Assembly: GCA_030628445.1 (NCBI GenBank)
Contig: DAOVQV010000079.1
Coordinates: forward strand, 1-6,829
Reading direction: 5' to 3'
DNA from: Phycisphaerae bacterium
GTDB lineage: Bacteria; Planctomycetota; Phycisphaerae; SM23-33
DNA length: 6,829 bases
Shown: one piece after another, positions 1-5,472 of the stretch
Position numbering within the stretch: the stretch's first letter is position 1
Layout: each line of letters begins with the position of its first letter
The notes under the pieces: generated by a model
Databases searched by the model: none
The model's input: the letters and a program-made list of their open reading frames with translations, nothing else
What the model was told of the DNA's origin: nothing
Translations under genes and position numbers: made by a program

Positions 1-21
1 CGCCCCGAAAGGCTTCAACAA

Positions 22-94
22 TATCCCCGGCGCGACTCGAACGCGCAACCTCTTGCTCCGGAGGCAAGCGCTCTATCCATTGAGCTACGGGGAC
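22..94 (-). tRNA. tRNA-Arg (anticodon CCG)
   Basis: Reading the minus strand gives a complete 73-base cloverleaf. It has a 7-bp acceptor stem (GTCCCCG/CGGGGAT, with a G-U first pair), a 4-bp D stem, a 5-bp anticodon stem CTTGC/GCAAG with loop CTCCGGA, a 5-base variable loop and a 5-bp T stem GCGCG/CGCGC with loop TTCGAGT. Loop positions 34-36 read CCG, which decodes the arginine codon CGG. The D loop carries an A at the position typical of arginine identity, and the discriminator base is A. The 3' CCA is not encoded (ATT follows), so it must be added after transcription. The gene is transcribed away from ispG. Confidence 0.95.
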
Positions 95-111
95 CTCGCG
101 ACAACAGGACA

Positions 112-140
112 ATTTTCGACTCCGACGGCCCAAATGTCAA
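112..140 (-). promoter_or_regulatory. Sigma-70-like promoter for tRNA-Arg
   Basis: On the minus strand a perfect -35 hexamer TTGACA (135-140) is followed after exactly 17 bases by GAAAAT (112-117), which matches 4 of 6 consensus -10 bases. The expected start near 105 would give a leader of about 10 bases before the mature tRNA end at 94, which is usual for a tRNA gene. The assignment rests on motif and spacing only. Confidence 0.55.
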
Positions 141-162
141 CGTTTGCACGCATGCCGTCTGC

Positions 163-191
163 TTTCGAACGCCGGGGCGGGGCGTTAGAAT
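163..191 (+). promoter_or_regulatory. Possible ispG promoter giving a leaderless mRNA
   Basis: TAGAAT at 186-191 matches 5 of 6 consensus -10 bases and ends seven bases before the ispG ATG. A weak -35 (TTTCGA, 163-168) sits 17 bases upstream. The predicted transcription start would coincide with the start codon. No purine-rich Shine-Dalgarno lies at the usual distance. The -10 is convincing; the -35 is poor. Confidence 0.4.
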
Positions 192-198
192 ACGCATC

Positions 199-1299
199 AT
201 GAAGTACCCCGCCATAAAGCGTCGCAAGACCCGGCCGGTGCGCGTCGGGTCGGTTACGATCGGCGGCGACGCGCCCGTCTCTGTCCAGTCCATGACGAAC
301 ACGCCGACGCGCGATGTCGATGCGACCGTCGCGCAGATCGAACAGCTCGCCGGCGCCGGCGCGGACCTGGTCCGCGTCGCCGTACCGACAAAGTCCGACA
401 CCGCCGCACTGGACCGGATCATCGCCCGCTCGCCGGTTCCCATCATCGCCGACGTGCATTTTCATTACGCCCGGGCCCTGGAGGCGATCGCCTCCGGCGC
501 TGCCAAGATCCGTCTGAACCCCGGTAACATCGCCGACCGCAAGCAAGTCCTTCGCGTGATAGAAGCAGCCGCCGACGCCGGGATCGCCATTCGCGTCGGG
601 GTGAATGAAGGCTCCATCGCAGATCGCCACGACCCCGCCGTCCGCGCCGAGCAGCTCAAGTACCCGCTGGATGAGCTGATGGTCCAGAAGCTGGCAGAGT
701 ATCTGGAAATATTCGACGAGGCCGGGTTCGAAGATCTCGTCCTCAGCGCCAAGAGCCACGACGCGTTCACGTGCGTCTGTGTGAACCGCCGTCTCGCCGA
801 GCGATGGGACTGGCCCATTCACCTGGGCCTCACGCACGCCGGGACACCGCAGACCGGCGCGATCCGATCAGCCGCTGCGATAGGGACGCTGCTGGGTGAA
901 GGGATCGGCGATACGATTCGAATCTCTTACGCCGGCGATCCCGTTGAGGAAGTCAGGGCAGGCGTCGAGCTTCTGGCGAGCCTTCGCCTGCGACAGCGAG
1001 AGGGCATCGACCTGATCGCGTGCCCCACCTGCGGGCGGGTTCAGATGGACCTGGCGCCGATGGTCGAGCAGGTCCGCCGGCAGCTGGGGGACATCAAAGA
1101 GCCCGTCACCGTGGCGATGATGGGCTGCGTCGTCAACGGACCCGGAGAGGCCCAGGGCGCAGACGTCGCCATCTGCGCAGGCGAGGGCAAGGCCGTCCTC
1201 TACCGCAAGGGAAAGAGAATCCGAACGATCGCGGCGGAGCAGATCGTCCAGACCGTCGTAGACGAAGTGAAAACACTGGCTGGCAAATCAAAGAAATGA
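199..1299 (+). CDS. ispG: 4-hydroxy-3-methylbut-2-en-1-yl diphosphate synthase (IspG/GcpE)
   Basis: This is the Fe-S enzyme of the non-mevalonate (MEP) pathway. In the cytoplasm it reductively opens the cyclic diphosphate MEcPP to HMBPP, with electrons from flavodoxin or ferredoxin. The 366-residue product has the usual bacterial length, without the central insert of plant-type enzymes. The N-terminal TIM barrel shows ADVHFHY (84-90), RLNPGN (105-110) and RVGVNEGS (132-139). The C-terminal cluster domain carries CPTC (Cys275, Cys278) and GCVVNGPGE (Cys310, Glu317). These match in spacing the three Cys and one Glu that hold the [4Fe-4S] cluster in the E. coli enzyme, so it should be active. 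ATG199 starts the normal N-terminus but has no Shine-Dalgarno, while a -10-like box lies seven bases upstream. The amidohydrolase gene follows after 35 bases and is probably cotranscribed. Confidence 0.97.
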   Translation: MKYPAIKRRKTRPVRVGSVTIGGDAPVSVQSMTNTPTRDVDATVAQIEQLAGAGADLVRVAVPTKSDTAALDRIIARSPVPIIADVHFHYARALEAIASGAAKIRLNPGNIADRKQVLRVIEAAADAGIAIRVGVNEGSIADRHDPAVRAEQLKYPLDELMVQKLAEYLEIFDEAGFEDLVLSAKSHDAFTCVCVNRRLAERWDWPIHLGLTHAGTPQTGAIRSAAAIGTLLGEGIGDTIRISYAGDPVEEVRAGVELLASLRLRQREGIDLIACPTCGRVQMDLAPMVEQVRRQLGDIKEPVTVAMMGCVVNGPGEAQGADVAICAGEGKAVLYRKGKRIRTIAAEQIVQTVVDEVKTLAGKSKK

Positions 1300-1334
1300 A
1301 ATCCGCCCATTGACATATTTCAGGAGACACCGAA

Positions 1335-2126
1335 ATGGCCATTAACATTCACGCACACATCCGGCCAGAGCACGACATCGACGAGCGCGTAGCGTTCTAC
1401 CAGCATCCGGATATCACGCACACCGTCCTGTTCGGTGACGACGATCAGGCCCAAGCGGCGATGAAAAAGTACCCCGACTCGATCATCGCCTTCGGGACGG
1501 TCCATCACCCCACACCCACAACACCCGAGACGATACGCCAGTTCGTGGACCGCGGGTTTAGGGGCGTAAAGATCATCTGCCTGCGGCGGCCTTACGACGA
1601 CGTCGAATTGTTCCCAATGTATGAGGCCATCGCCGAGGCCAAGCTTCCCATCCTGTTCCACACCGGATACGTCTCATCAGAGCGGCGCGACCCTACGCTT
1701 ACCCAAAAGCCCGAGAGCATGTTGTTCATGCGGCCGGGGACGCTTGATGCGATCGCGCGGGGGTTCCCCGACCTGGTGATGATCGGCGCGCACCTGGGCT
1801 CGCCCTGGTGGATGGAGGCGTGCGTGCTGATGTGGAAGCACAAGAACATCTACTTCGACTTATCGGGCGGGACCATACGCCGCCGCACGGCGGCCCAGTT
1901 GCGAGATCTGTTCCGTTGGACAGCCGGCGACTTCCTCTCCAAAGACGGCGACCGGCTTCACCCAGACATCTTCTCGAAGGTGGTCTTCGGCTCGGACAAC
2001 CGCGACCCGGATGATTTTCTGCAATTCTACCGCAAGCTTTGCGACGTGGTCGAGGCCGACGACGCCACGCGGCAGAAGGTCATGACAGGCAATGCGGCGA
2101 AGATCCTGGGCTTAGGCTCTGTCTGA
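1335..2126 (+). CDS. Amidohydrolase-family metal-dependent hydrolase (COG2159 / ACMSD-like)
   Basis: A 263-residue cytoplasmic TIM-barrel hydrolase with no signal peptide. Likely metal and catalytic residues appear in family order: His6-Ala-His8 on the first strand, Lys79 (GVKI), His109 (LFHTG), His153 (GAHLG) and Asp221 (FGSDN). The usual C-terminal NAAKILGL segment follows. Members include decarboxylases and hydrolases, so the substrate cannot be named from sequence. The start is well supported: AGGAG at 1322-1326 lies eight bases before ATG, and the HxH motif falls at residues 6-8 as expected. The 35-base gap after ispG suggests one operon, though no functional link is obvious. The last codons (Gly-Ser-Val-stop) are read from the end of a fold-back element that begins at 2114, so the natural C-terminus may have been altered. 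Codons 236-263 recur downstream at 4265-4351. Confidence 0.88.
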   Translation: MAINIHAHIRPEHDIDERVAFYQHPDITHTVLFGDDDQAQAAMKKYPDSIIAFGTVHHPTPTTPETIRQFVDRGFRGVKIICLRRPYDDVELFPMYEAIAEAKLPILFHTGYVSSERRDPTLTQKPESMLFMRPGTLDAIARGFPDLVMIGAHLGSPWWMEACVLMWKHKNIYFDLSGGTIRRRTAAQLRDLFRWTAGDFLSKDGDRLHPDIFSKVVFGSDNRDPDDFLQFYRKLCDVVEADDATRQKVMTGNAAKILGLGSV

Positions 2127-2170
2127 AAACTCGATCCTGGCTTCGAGCGCCTGCACGAGCCTCCGGCGGC
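2039..2170 (+). repeat. 132-bp direct repeat, left copy
   Basis: This segment matches 4264-4395 at 128 of 132 positions without gaps. It holds the last 28 codons of the amidohydrolase, its stop and 44 further bases. The match ends sharply at both sides: bases from 2171 on do not resemble those from 4396 on, and the sequence before 4264 does not resemble the amidohydrolase. The copies lie 2225 bases apart and bracket the lower-GC segment 2171-4263. Confidence 0.95.
2114..2170 (+). mobile_element. Truncated fold-back element A (left arm only)
   Basis: These 57 bases equal the first 57 bases of the complete element at 4339-4499 apart from one substitution (C against G at 2150). They begin with the same terminal repeat AGGCTCTGTCTGAAAACTCG. 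The homology stops 22 bases short of the loop at the hairpin apex, and the right arm is absent. The in-frame TGA at 2124-2126 within the terminal repeat is the stop of the amidohydrolase. Confidence 0.7.
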
Positions 2171-2386
2171 TGACCGGCCAGTCAAGGGTCGGCTCCTCCA
2201 GGGACGTCGGGTAGGATGGGGCCTTCATGTACTGGAGTGGTTCTCTATCAGAACATGATGGTCAATCGGATTGATCTCGGGGCCGAGGGAGTACGAATAT
2301 TCAGGACTCAATATCTTCGAAGCCGTGTTCTGGTCACTGGACTTGCATATACTGAGAGTCCAACCGCAAGAAGGATTTGGAAACTT
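2171..2386. other. Gene-free stretch after the left repeat
   Basis: This lies between the left repeat junction and the stop codon of the minus-strand gene. I find no credible gene, RNA, terminator hairpin with a T-run, or inverted repeat in it. An open frame on the plus strand starting at 2216 runs antisense into the large gene and has no recognisable protein character. A sampled row (2281-2340) has 31/60 GC, below the flanking core genes. Confidence 0.5.
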
Positions 2387-4006
2387 CTACTCAGTGCGCA
2401 CAACGGTGTCATCATAGCCCGCCTTCGCGTCCTCCCTGCCATCATCATCTTTCATGTTTACACCAACGGTGTACAACGTGTAGCCGTCCATGCGACGCGC
2501 ATATTTCAGCGGGCTGTCCGTGAAACGATCAGATGGGACCTCCTTCAAATAACCGGGCGTCAACAAATCAAGCTTCGCCGGATATTCACCCCGCTCGCTG
2601 CGATACGCCGCGAGAGCTAGAGAGATTATGACCAAGTCCCTGTGCATCTCGACTTCTTGCCGAAAATGCACTGCTTTTGCCAACGAGGGGACGGCGACAG
2701 TTACTATGATATCCTGGACATCCCGTGTGAGAGCTGTCTTGTCCTGATTGGCGAGTGTGCCTCCTTTGGTGATGGCGCTTCGGATTAGGTCTACGATCTC
2801 CGTCTCTGCATTGCGGGTTCTTTCCGGTTTGTGGAACTTCCCCCACGTAGCCTGTCGTAGCAGCTGGAGCTCCTCTTCGACTCTGGAGGACTCGGCCAGG
2901 CGCGCCGCGTGGCTAGGTAGTTGAGCCGCTTTCACTTGACGATCAGACCACCGATTAACAAATCGCAAAACTGAGTCCCAGTCGATTCTGTCCCTGACCA
3001 AACACCACCAACGATCGCCAAGATCAGAACTGTCAGTCGAGGGTTCCTGTTCGAACGCTTCCGGGCTCATTCGCAACAGAACCACAGCCAAACCAAGGTT
3101 GTGACATCGCTGCGCCACATCAATGACTTCAGATATAGACGGCATCGGTGACAAAGCATGCAAATCAGATACGCAAGCTCTCGCCTGCGCAGCCGACAAC
3201 TTACCGCTCAGTGCCATCGCAGTATCTGCGTAACATGCCGAGCGTTCATCGAACAAACCATACACGCGTTCATAAGTAAATGGTCCCTGGCTAACCAGAC
3301 GAGCCAGCCGATGAGCCGTCAGCAAATCAGCCCAGGCGGATTCAATCTTCCCGCCGCCGACTCTTAGCATCGCTCGAGCACGCAGTGCTTGTCCAAGATC
3401 GCGGCAAGTGGCGACATTAGGAGACAGCACTGTGATAATTCCCAACGACTTATCCTGCGGGACAAGCGGCACGAAATAACGAGAACGCCTGGAAGCTCTT
3501 GCGACTATCGCAAGTGCCTGTTGATTTGCCTCAAGCCATTGAGCTACCCGAGGGAATTGCTCAGGTGACCAGGGCCCCGCCATTGCCTGAACAAGGTTCC
3601 CACGTATCGCCTCGCCGTCCTTAATCTTATGAAGTGGGATGAAACAGCCTTTGCTTCCTGCAAGGGGCAATACGTCGAGTCGCCTGAGCATCTCTTCGTG
3701 GTCGGCAGTATCTGGGAATTCCGGACCAATAGCTTCGATAAGTAGGGGAACTGCATTATTGTCCTTTGTTACTCCATCACCGTAACGCTCGTTGAGGGCC
3801 ATCACATAGTCAATAGTCCCATCGGGGCGAAGCGGAGCCTGGAAAAACGTGGTTGCTTTTGCGATCGTCAGGTTGAGCGCGGTTGGCTGCGACCCCAGTT
3901 CGCTCTTGTTTGGTGGGTCCGCCCCCTTGCACTCGTTAAGGGAATACGCGCACCAACACAAACACCCCAGCAGCACAAGGCACCCACAAGATATGCGCTC
4001 GCTCAT
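2387..4006 (-). CDS. Secreted or lipoprotein of unknown function with a pseudopilin-like C-terminal module
   Basis: I do not recognise a named family for this 539-residue protein. The start at 4006 is chosen because GGGAG lies a few bases upstream and because it places an export signal at the N-terminus: Arg4, a hydrophobic stretch at residues 10-16, and a lipobox-like Leu-Leu-Gly-Cys15. An upstream in-frame start at 4093 would bury that signal. The body (about 40-450) is helical-looking and lacks catalytic motifs I can name. Residues 455-539 follow a pattern seen in many planctomycete exported proteins and resembling the C-terminal part of type II pseudopilins: ALAAYRSERGEYPAKLDLL, a conserved YLKEVPSD, then LKYARR, YTLYTVG and an acidic DDDGRED end. 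The gene is alone, opposite in strand to the amidohydrolase, and lies wholly inside the lower-GC segment between the direct repeats. Acquisition with that segment is inferred. Confidence 0.8.
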   Translation of the reverse strand: MSERISCGCLVLLGCLCWCAYSLNECKGADPPNKSELGSQPTALNLTIAKATTFFQAPLRPDGTIDYVMALNERYGDGVTKDNNAVPLLIEAIGPEFPDTADHEEMLRRLDVLPLAGSKGCFIPLHKIKDGEAIRGNLVQAMAGPWSPEQFPRVAQWLEANQQALAIVARASRRSRYFVPLVPQDKSLGIITVLSPNVATCRDLGQALRARAMLRVGGGKIESAWADLLTAHRLARLVSQGPFTYERVYGLFDERSACYADTAMALSGKLSAAQARACVSDLHALSPMPSISEVIDVAQRCHNLGLAVVLLRMSPEAFEQEPSTDSSDLGDRWWCLVRDRIDWDSVLRFVNRWSDRQVKAAQLPSHAARLAESSRVEEELQLLRQATWGKFHKPERTRNAETEIVDLIRSAITKGGTLANQDKTALTRDVQDIIVTVAVPSLAKAVHFRQEVEMHRDLVIISLALAAYRSERGEYPAKLDLLTPGYLKEVPSDRFTDSPLKYARRMDGYTLYTVGVNMKDDDGREDAKAGYDDTVVRTE

Positions 4007-4102
4007 CTTCTCTCCCACTGTACGAAGTCCAACGGGACTATTTGGGCCTGACCATACTGCCATCTGAAACGACCCTCTTTCTACTTCAAGCAAGAGGTTA
4101 CG

Positions 4103-4263
4103 TCAATCGTCCTCGATTGGGCATGGGGGCTTCTCAGTACGCGCATCAGCGAACTTCTTCATGGCGTCGAGCACCGCGTCAACGAACGCGCCCCCAAGCC
4201 TGCCCAGTGGAACGAATGGTGCAACCGCGGCAGCGGGAGCTACGGAAACCTGGCGCGCCTGCA
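4103..4263 (-). pseudogene. Possible truncated 3' end of an unknown gene
   Basis: On the minus strand a frame with plausible protein character (an Ala/Val/Pro-rich stretch, then DAVLDAMKKFADAR and an acidic IEDD end) reaches TGA at 4105-4103. Its upstream side stops being unique at the repeat junction 4263/4264, beyond which the DNA is amidohydrolase and fold-back sequence. It could be the C-terminal remnant of a gene cut when the segment was inserted, just upstream of the 4006 gene. The opposite strand is also open here, so coding status is uncertain. Confidence 0.25.
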
Positions 4264-4351
4264 TTGCGACGTGGTCGAGGCCGACGACGCCACGCGACAG
4301 AAGGTCATGACAGGTAATGCAGCGAAGATCCTGGGCTTAGGCTCTGTCTGA
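4264..4351 (+). pseudogene. Amidohydrolase C-terminal remnant (28 codons)
   Basis: In frame this reads Cys-Asp-Val-Val-Glu through ILGLGSV-stop, the same protein sequence as residues 236-263 of the gene at 1335-2126. The frame stays open upstream to a TGA near 4046-4048 but contains no ATG, GTG or TTG start before the repeat, so it is not a gene. All three base differences from the intact gene are silent (CGG/CGA, GGC/GGT, GCG/GCA). It is a leftover of a duplication or recombination event. Confidence 0.8.
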
Positions 4352-4395
4352 AAACTCGATCCTGGCTTCGAGCGGCTGCACGAGCCTCCGGCGGC
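4264..4395 (+). repeat. 132-bp direct repeat, right copy
   Basis: This is the partner of 2039-2170, with four substitutions. Three fall in the amidohydrolase-derived part and one in the fold-back part. The sequence upstream of 4264 is unrelated to the amidohydrolase, so this is only a tail. Confidence 0.95.
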
Positions 4396-4499
4396 GTCGC
4401 CCTGCATCGACGATCCAAAGGATCGCCTGCTTCGCCCTCCTTGCCGGACGGCTCGTTCGCACGCTCTCGGGCCCGCGGCCGAGTCTTCAGACAGAGCCT
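4339..4499. mobile_element. Fold-back MITE-like element A (complete)
   Basis: A 161-base non-coding element bounded by 20-base inverted repeats that match at 19 of 20 positions: AGGCTCTGTCTGAAAACTCG at 4339-4358 and its complement at 4480-4499. Pairing is not limited to the ends. The two arms (4339-4416 and 4420-4499) align along much of their length, including ACGAGCC and TCCGGC blocks, and meet at CGATCC-AAA-GGATCG (4411-4425), so the whole element can fold into one long imperfect hairpin. No transposase is present. No clear target-site duplication is visible (CTT on the left, GGA on the right). A non-autonomous element mobilised in trans is the likely explanation; a large transcription-terminating or structured RNA repeat is the alternative. 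Confidence 0.7.
4398..4447. repeat. Shared apical core, copy in element A
   Basis: These 50 bases match 4643-4692 at 46 of 50 positions. They contain the apical palindrome CGATCC-AAA-GGATCG followed by CCTGCTTCG. The core begins 59 bases from the left end of element A, the same offset as in element B. Confidence 0.85.
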
Positions 4500-4583
4500 G
4501 GACATTCAGTGATCGGAAAACGGAAGCTGGATGTATCGGCGGGGATTGGAGAAATTGGGGGCGCCTGCTGCGGGCGGCGAGGT

Positions 4584-4743
4584 TAGAGCAGTTTAAGATT
4601 TTCTGTACCGCTCAGGCCGGCTGCGGCGTCGGCCGGCGGCGGCGCCCTGCATCGACGATCCGAAGGATCGCCTGCTTCGGGCTTCTTGCCGGCCTCGTCC
4701 TCGCTCGACCTTCAGCAGGCACACTAAACCTTAAAATGCTCTA
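4584..4743. mobile_element. Fold-back MITE-like element B (complete)
   Basis: A 160-base non-coding element with imperfect 18-base terminal inverted repeats: TAGAGCAGTTTAAGATTT at 4584-4601, and a right end (4726-4743) whose complement reads TAGAGCATTTTAAGGTTT, with two mismatches. The arms fold back to an apical CGATCC-GAA-GGATCG (4656-4670). The outermost TA at each end may be a duplicated TA target, as made by IS630/Tc1-mariner transposases. The ends differ from those of element A although length and core position agree. The right end overlaps the stop codon of the amidase-like gene read from the minus strand. Confidence 0.68.
4643..4692. repeat. Shared apical core, copy in element B
   Basis: Partner of the core at 4398-4447, 245 bases apart. 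The four differences are one in the triloop (A/G) and three in the stretch after the palindrome. It begins 59 bases from the left end of element B. Confidence 0.85.
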
Positions 4744-5316
4744 GTTCTGCGGTCTGTGCAGCCGGGTCGAGAAGTCACCGGCTGGAAACGCTTCGCCGGG
4801 CGAACGCGTCCGGACGTTCAGGTGGCGATACAGATACACGTGATCGGCGGAGACGTTGAACTGCTCCTGTAGCGTTCGAACCAACAAAAGCAACGCGCGA
4901 TATTGCCTGCTCGACGGGGCGCGATCCGAGATATCTCCCATAAGGCAAAGCCCGACACTGTCGATGTTCCAATCGCGCCCGGCGGCCCAGACGTGCTGAC
5001 CGGAGATCTGCTGCTTCCACAACGCGGTGACCACAACCGCTCCGGACTCGCCGATTACGAAATGGCACTGATCGGCTACGTTGCGACGTTCAGCTTGCGA
5101 CCCATGCACCACGATATTGCGCCATTTCGTCGGCTGGAGGGGAATACTCGTATCAAAGACCGCTTCGACCGGACCCGGCTGGTTGCTGTCGGCGATTGCA
5201 GCGAACTGCGCCGGCGGACGGATGGGATTGGTCTGAAGGACCATCAGCGCAAGAGCACCGACCGTCATCGCGATCAGCAGTGCGAAGAGTACTTTGATCG
5301 TCCGTGATCTAACCAT
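4741..5316 (-). CDS. Membrane-anchored N-acetylmuramoyl-L-alanine amidase / PGRP-fold protein with an altered active site
   Basis: A 191-residue protein with a short basic N-terminus and one membrane segment (about 7-28), so the rest should face the cell envelope. Residues about 65-180 have the amidase_2 / PGRP pattern: WRNIVVHGS (His71), CHFVIGESG (84-92), the VGLCLMGDIS strand (121-130), then YRHLN (His165) and SPGEAFP (172-178). The family normally cuts the amide between N-acetylmuramic acid and L-alanine, using Zn held by two His and a Cys (Asp in AmpD). Both His are present, but the third ligand position is Ser172. The Tyr that precedes HFVI in T7 lysozyme is Cys84. Loss of that Cys to Ser is known from non-catalytic PGRPs, so this may bind rather than cut peptidoglycan. 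ATG5316 is chosen because it starts directly before the membrane anchor. A TTG at 5403 would add 29 residues of unlikely character. The TAG stop lies in the end of element B. Confidence 0.78.
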   Translation of the reverse strand: MVRSRTIKVLFALLIAMTVGALALMVLQTNPIRPPAQFAAIADSNQPGPVEAVFDTSIPLQPTKWRNIVVHGSQAERRNVADQCHFVIGESGAVVVTALWKQQISGQHVWAAGRDWNIDSVGLCLMGDISDRAPSSRQYRALLLLVRTLQEQFNVSADHVYLYRHLNVRTRSPGEAFPAGDFSTRLHRPQN

Positions 5317-5381
5317 TTTGACAGAGTCCAGGCATCCGAGCCGGTTAATGTACAAGCAGTCGGTAGGTACATATCGATGGT

Positions 5382-5410
5382 AATCTAATGGGGGTATCGG
5401 CAAAGGGCAA
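5382..5410 (-). promoter_or_regulatory. Weak candidate promoter for the amidase-like gene
   Basis: On the minus strand TTGCCC (5405-5410) and TAGATT (5382-5387) are separated by 17 bases, each matching four consensus positions. The start would fall near 5375, giving a leader of about 60 bases before ATG5316 and excluding the TTG at 5403. Readthrough from rnc, which ends at 5473, is the alternative. Confidence 0.3.
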
Positions 5411-5472
5411 GGTTCAAGGACAACAATTTGCCAAAAAAGAAAGATTTCTCCCGGCCGATCCGTCCACCCAAG

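Larger units (their letters stand above)
2171..4263. other. Lower-GC inserted or duplicated segment between direct repeats
   Basis: About 2.1 kb lies between the two 132-bp repeats. Hand counts of three 60-base rows (starting 2281, 2641, 3481) give 31, 33 and 31 GC. Two rows in ispG and the amidohydrolase (541, 1741) give 39 and 42. It contains the 539-residue exported-protein gene and no integrase, transposase or replication gene, so how it arrived is not shown. Integration of a circle by a single crossover within the 132-bp homology would give this layout. Confidence 0.5.

Noticed and set aside
15..446. Minus-strand open frame of 143 codons spanning the tRNA and the 5' part of ispG
   Set aside because: It overlaps a complete tRNA and a strongly supported ispG on the other strand. 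Its end is the tRNA read as protein.
85..837. Minus-strand open frame of 250 codons opposite ispG
   Set aside because: A long antisense frame is expected opposite high-GC coding DNA. It shows no family motif, while the plus strand encodes a full IspG with all cluster ligands.
1305..1340. TTGACA at 1310-1315 as a separate promoter for the amidohydrolase
   Set aside because: At 16-18 bases downstream there is no acceptable -10, and the position would overlap the start codon. Cotranscription with ispG is simpler.
2216..2620. Plus-strand open frame of 134 codons
   Set aside because: Most of it is antisense to the 3' end of the exported-protein gene, whose C-terminal module is recognisable. This frame has no protein-like pattern or ribosome binding site.
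4280..4320. Minus-strand CxxCH (haem-binding-like) motif CITCH across the right repeat copy
   Set aside because: The same DNA is clearly amidohydrolase C-terminal coding sequence on the plus strand, and the left copy reads RIACH. The motif arises from silent changes on the other strand.
4049..4351. Plus-strand open frame fused in frame to the amidohydrolase tail
   Set aside because: It has no ATG, GTG or TTG start before the repeat, and the upstream part does not match the amidohydrolase. The in-frame join is probably chance.
4398..4692. Repeated core considered as the start of a CRISPR array
   Set aside because: Only two copies, 245 bases apart, each centred in a separate fold-back element. 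No regular spacers and no cas genes.
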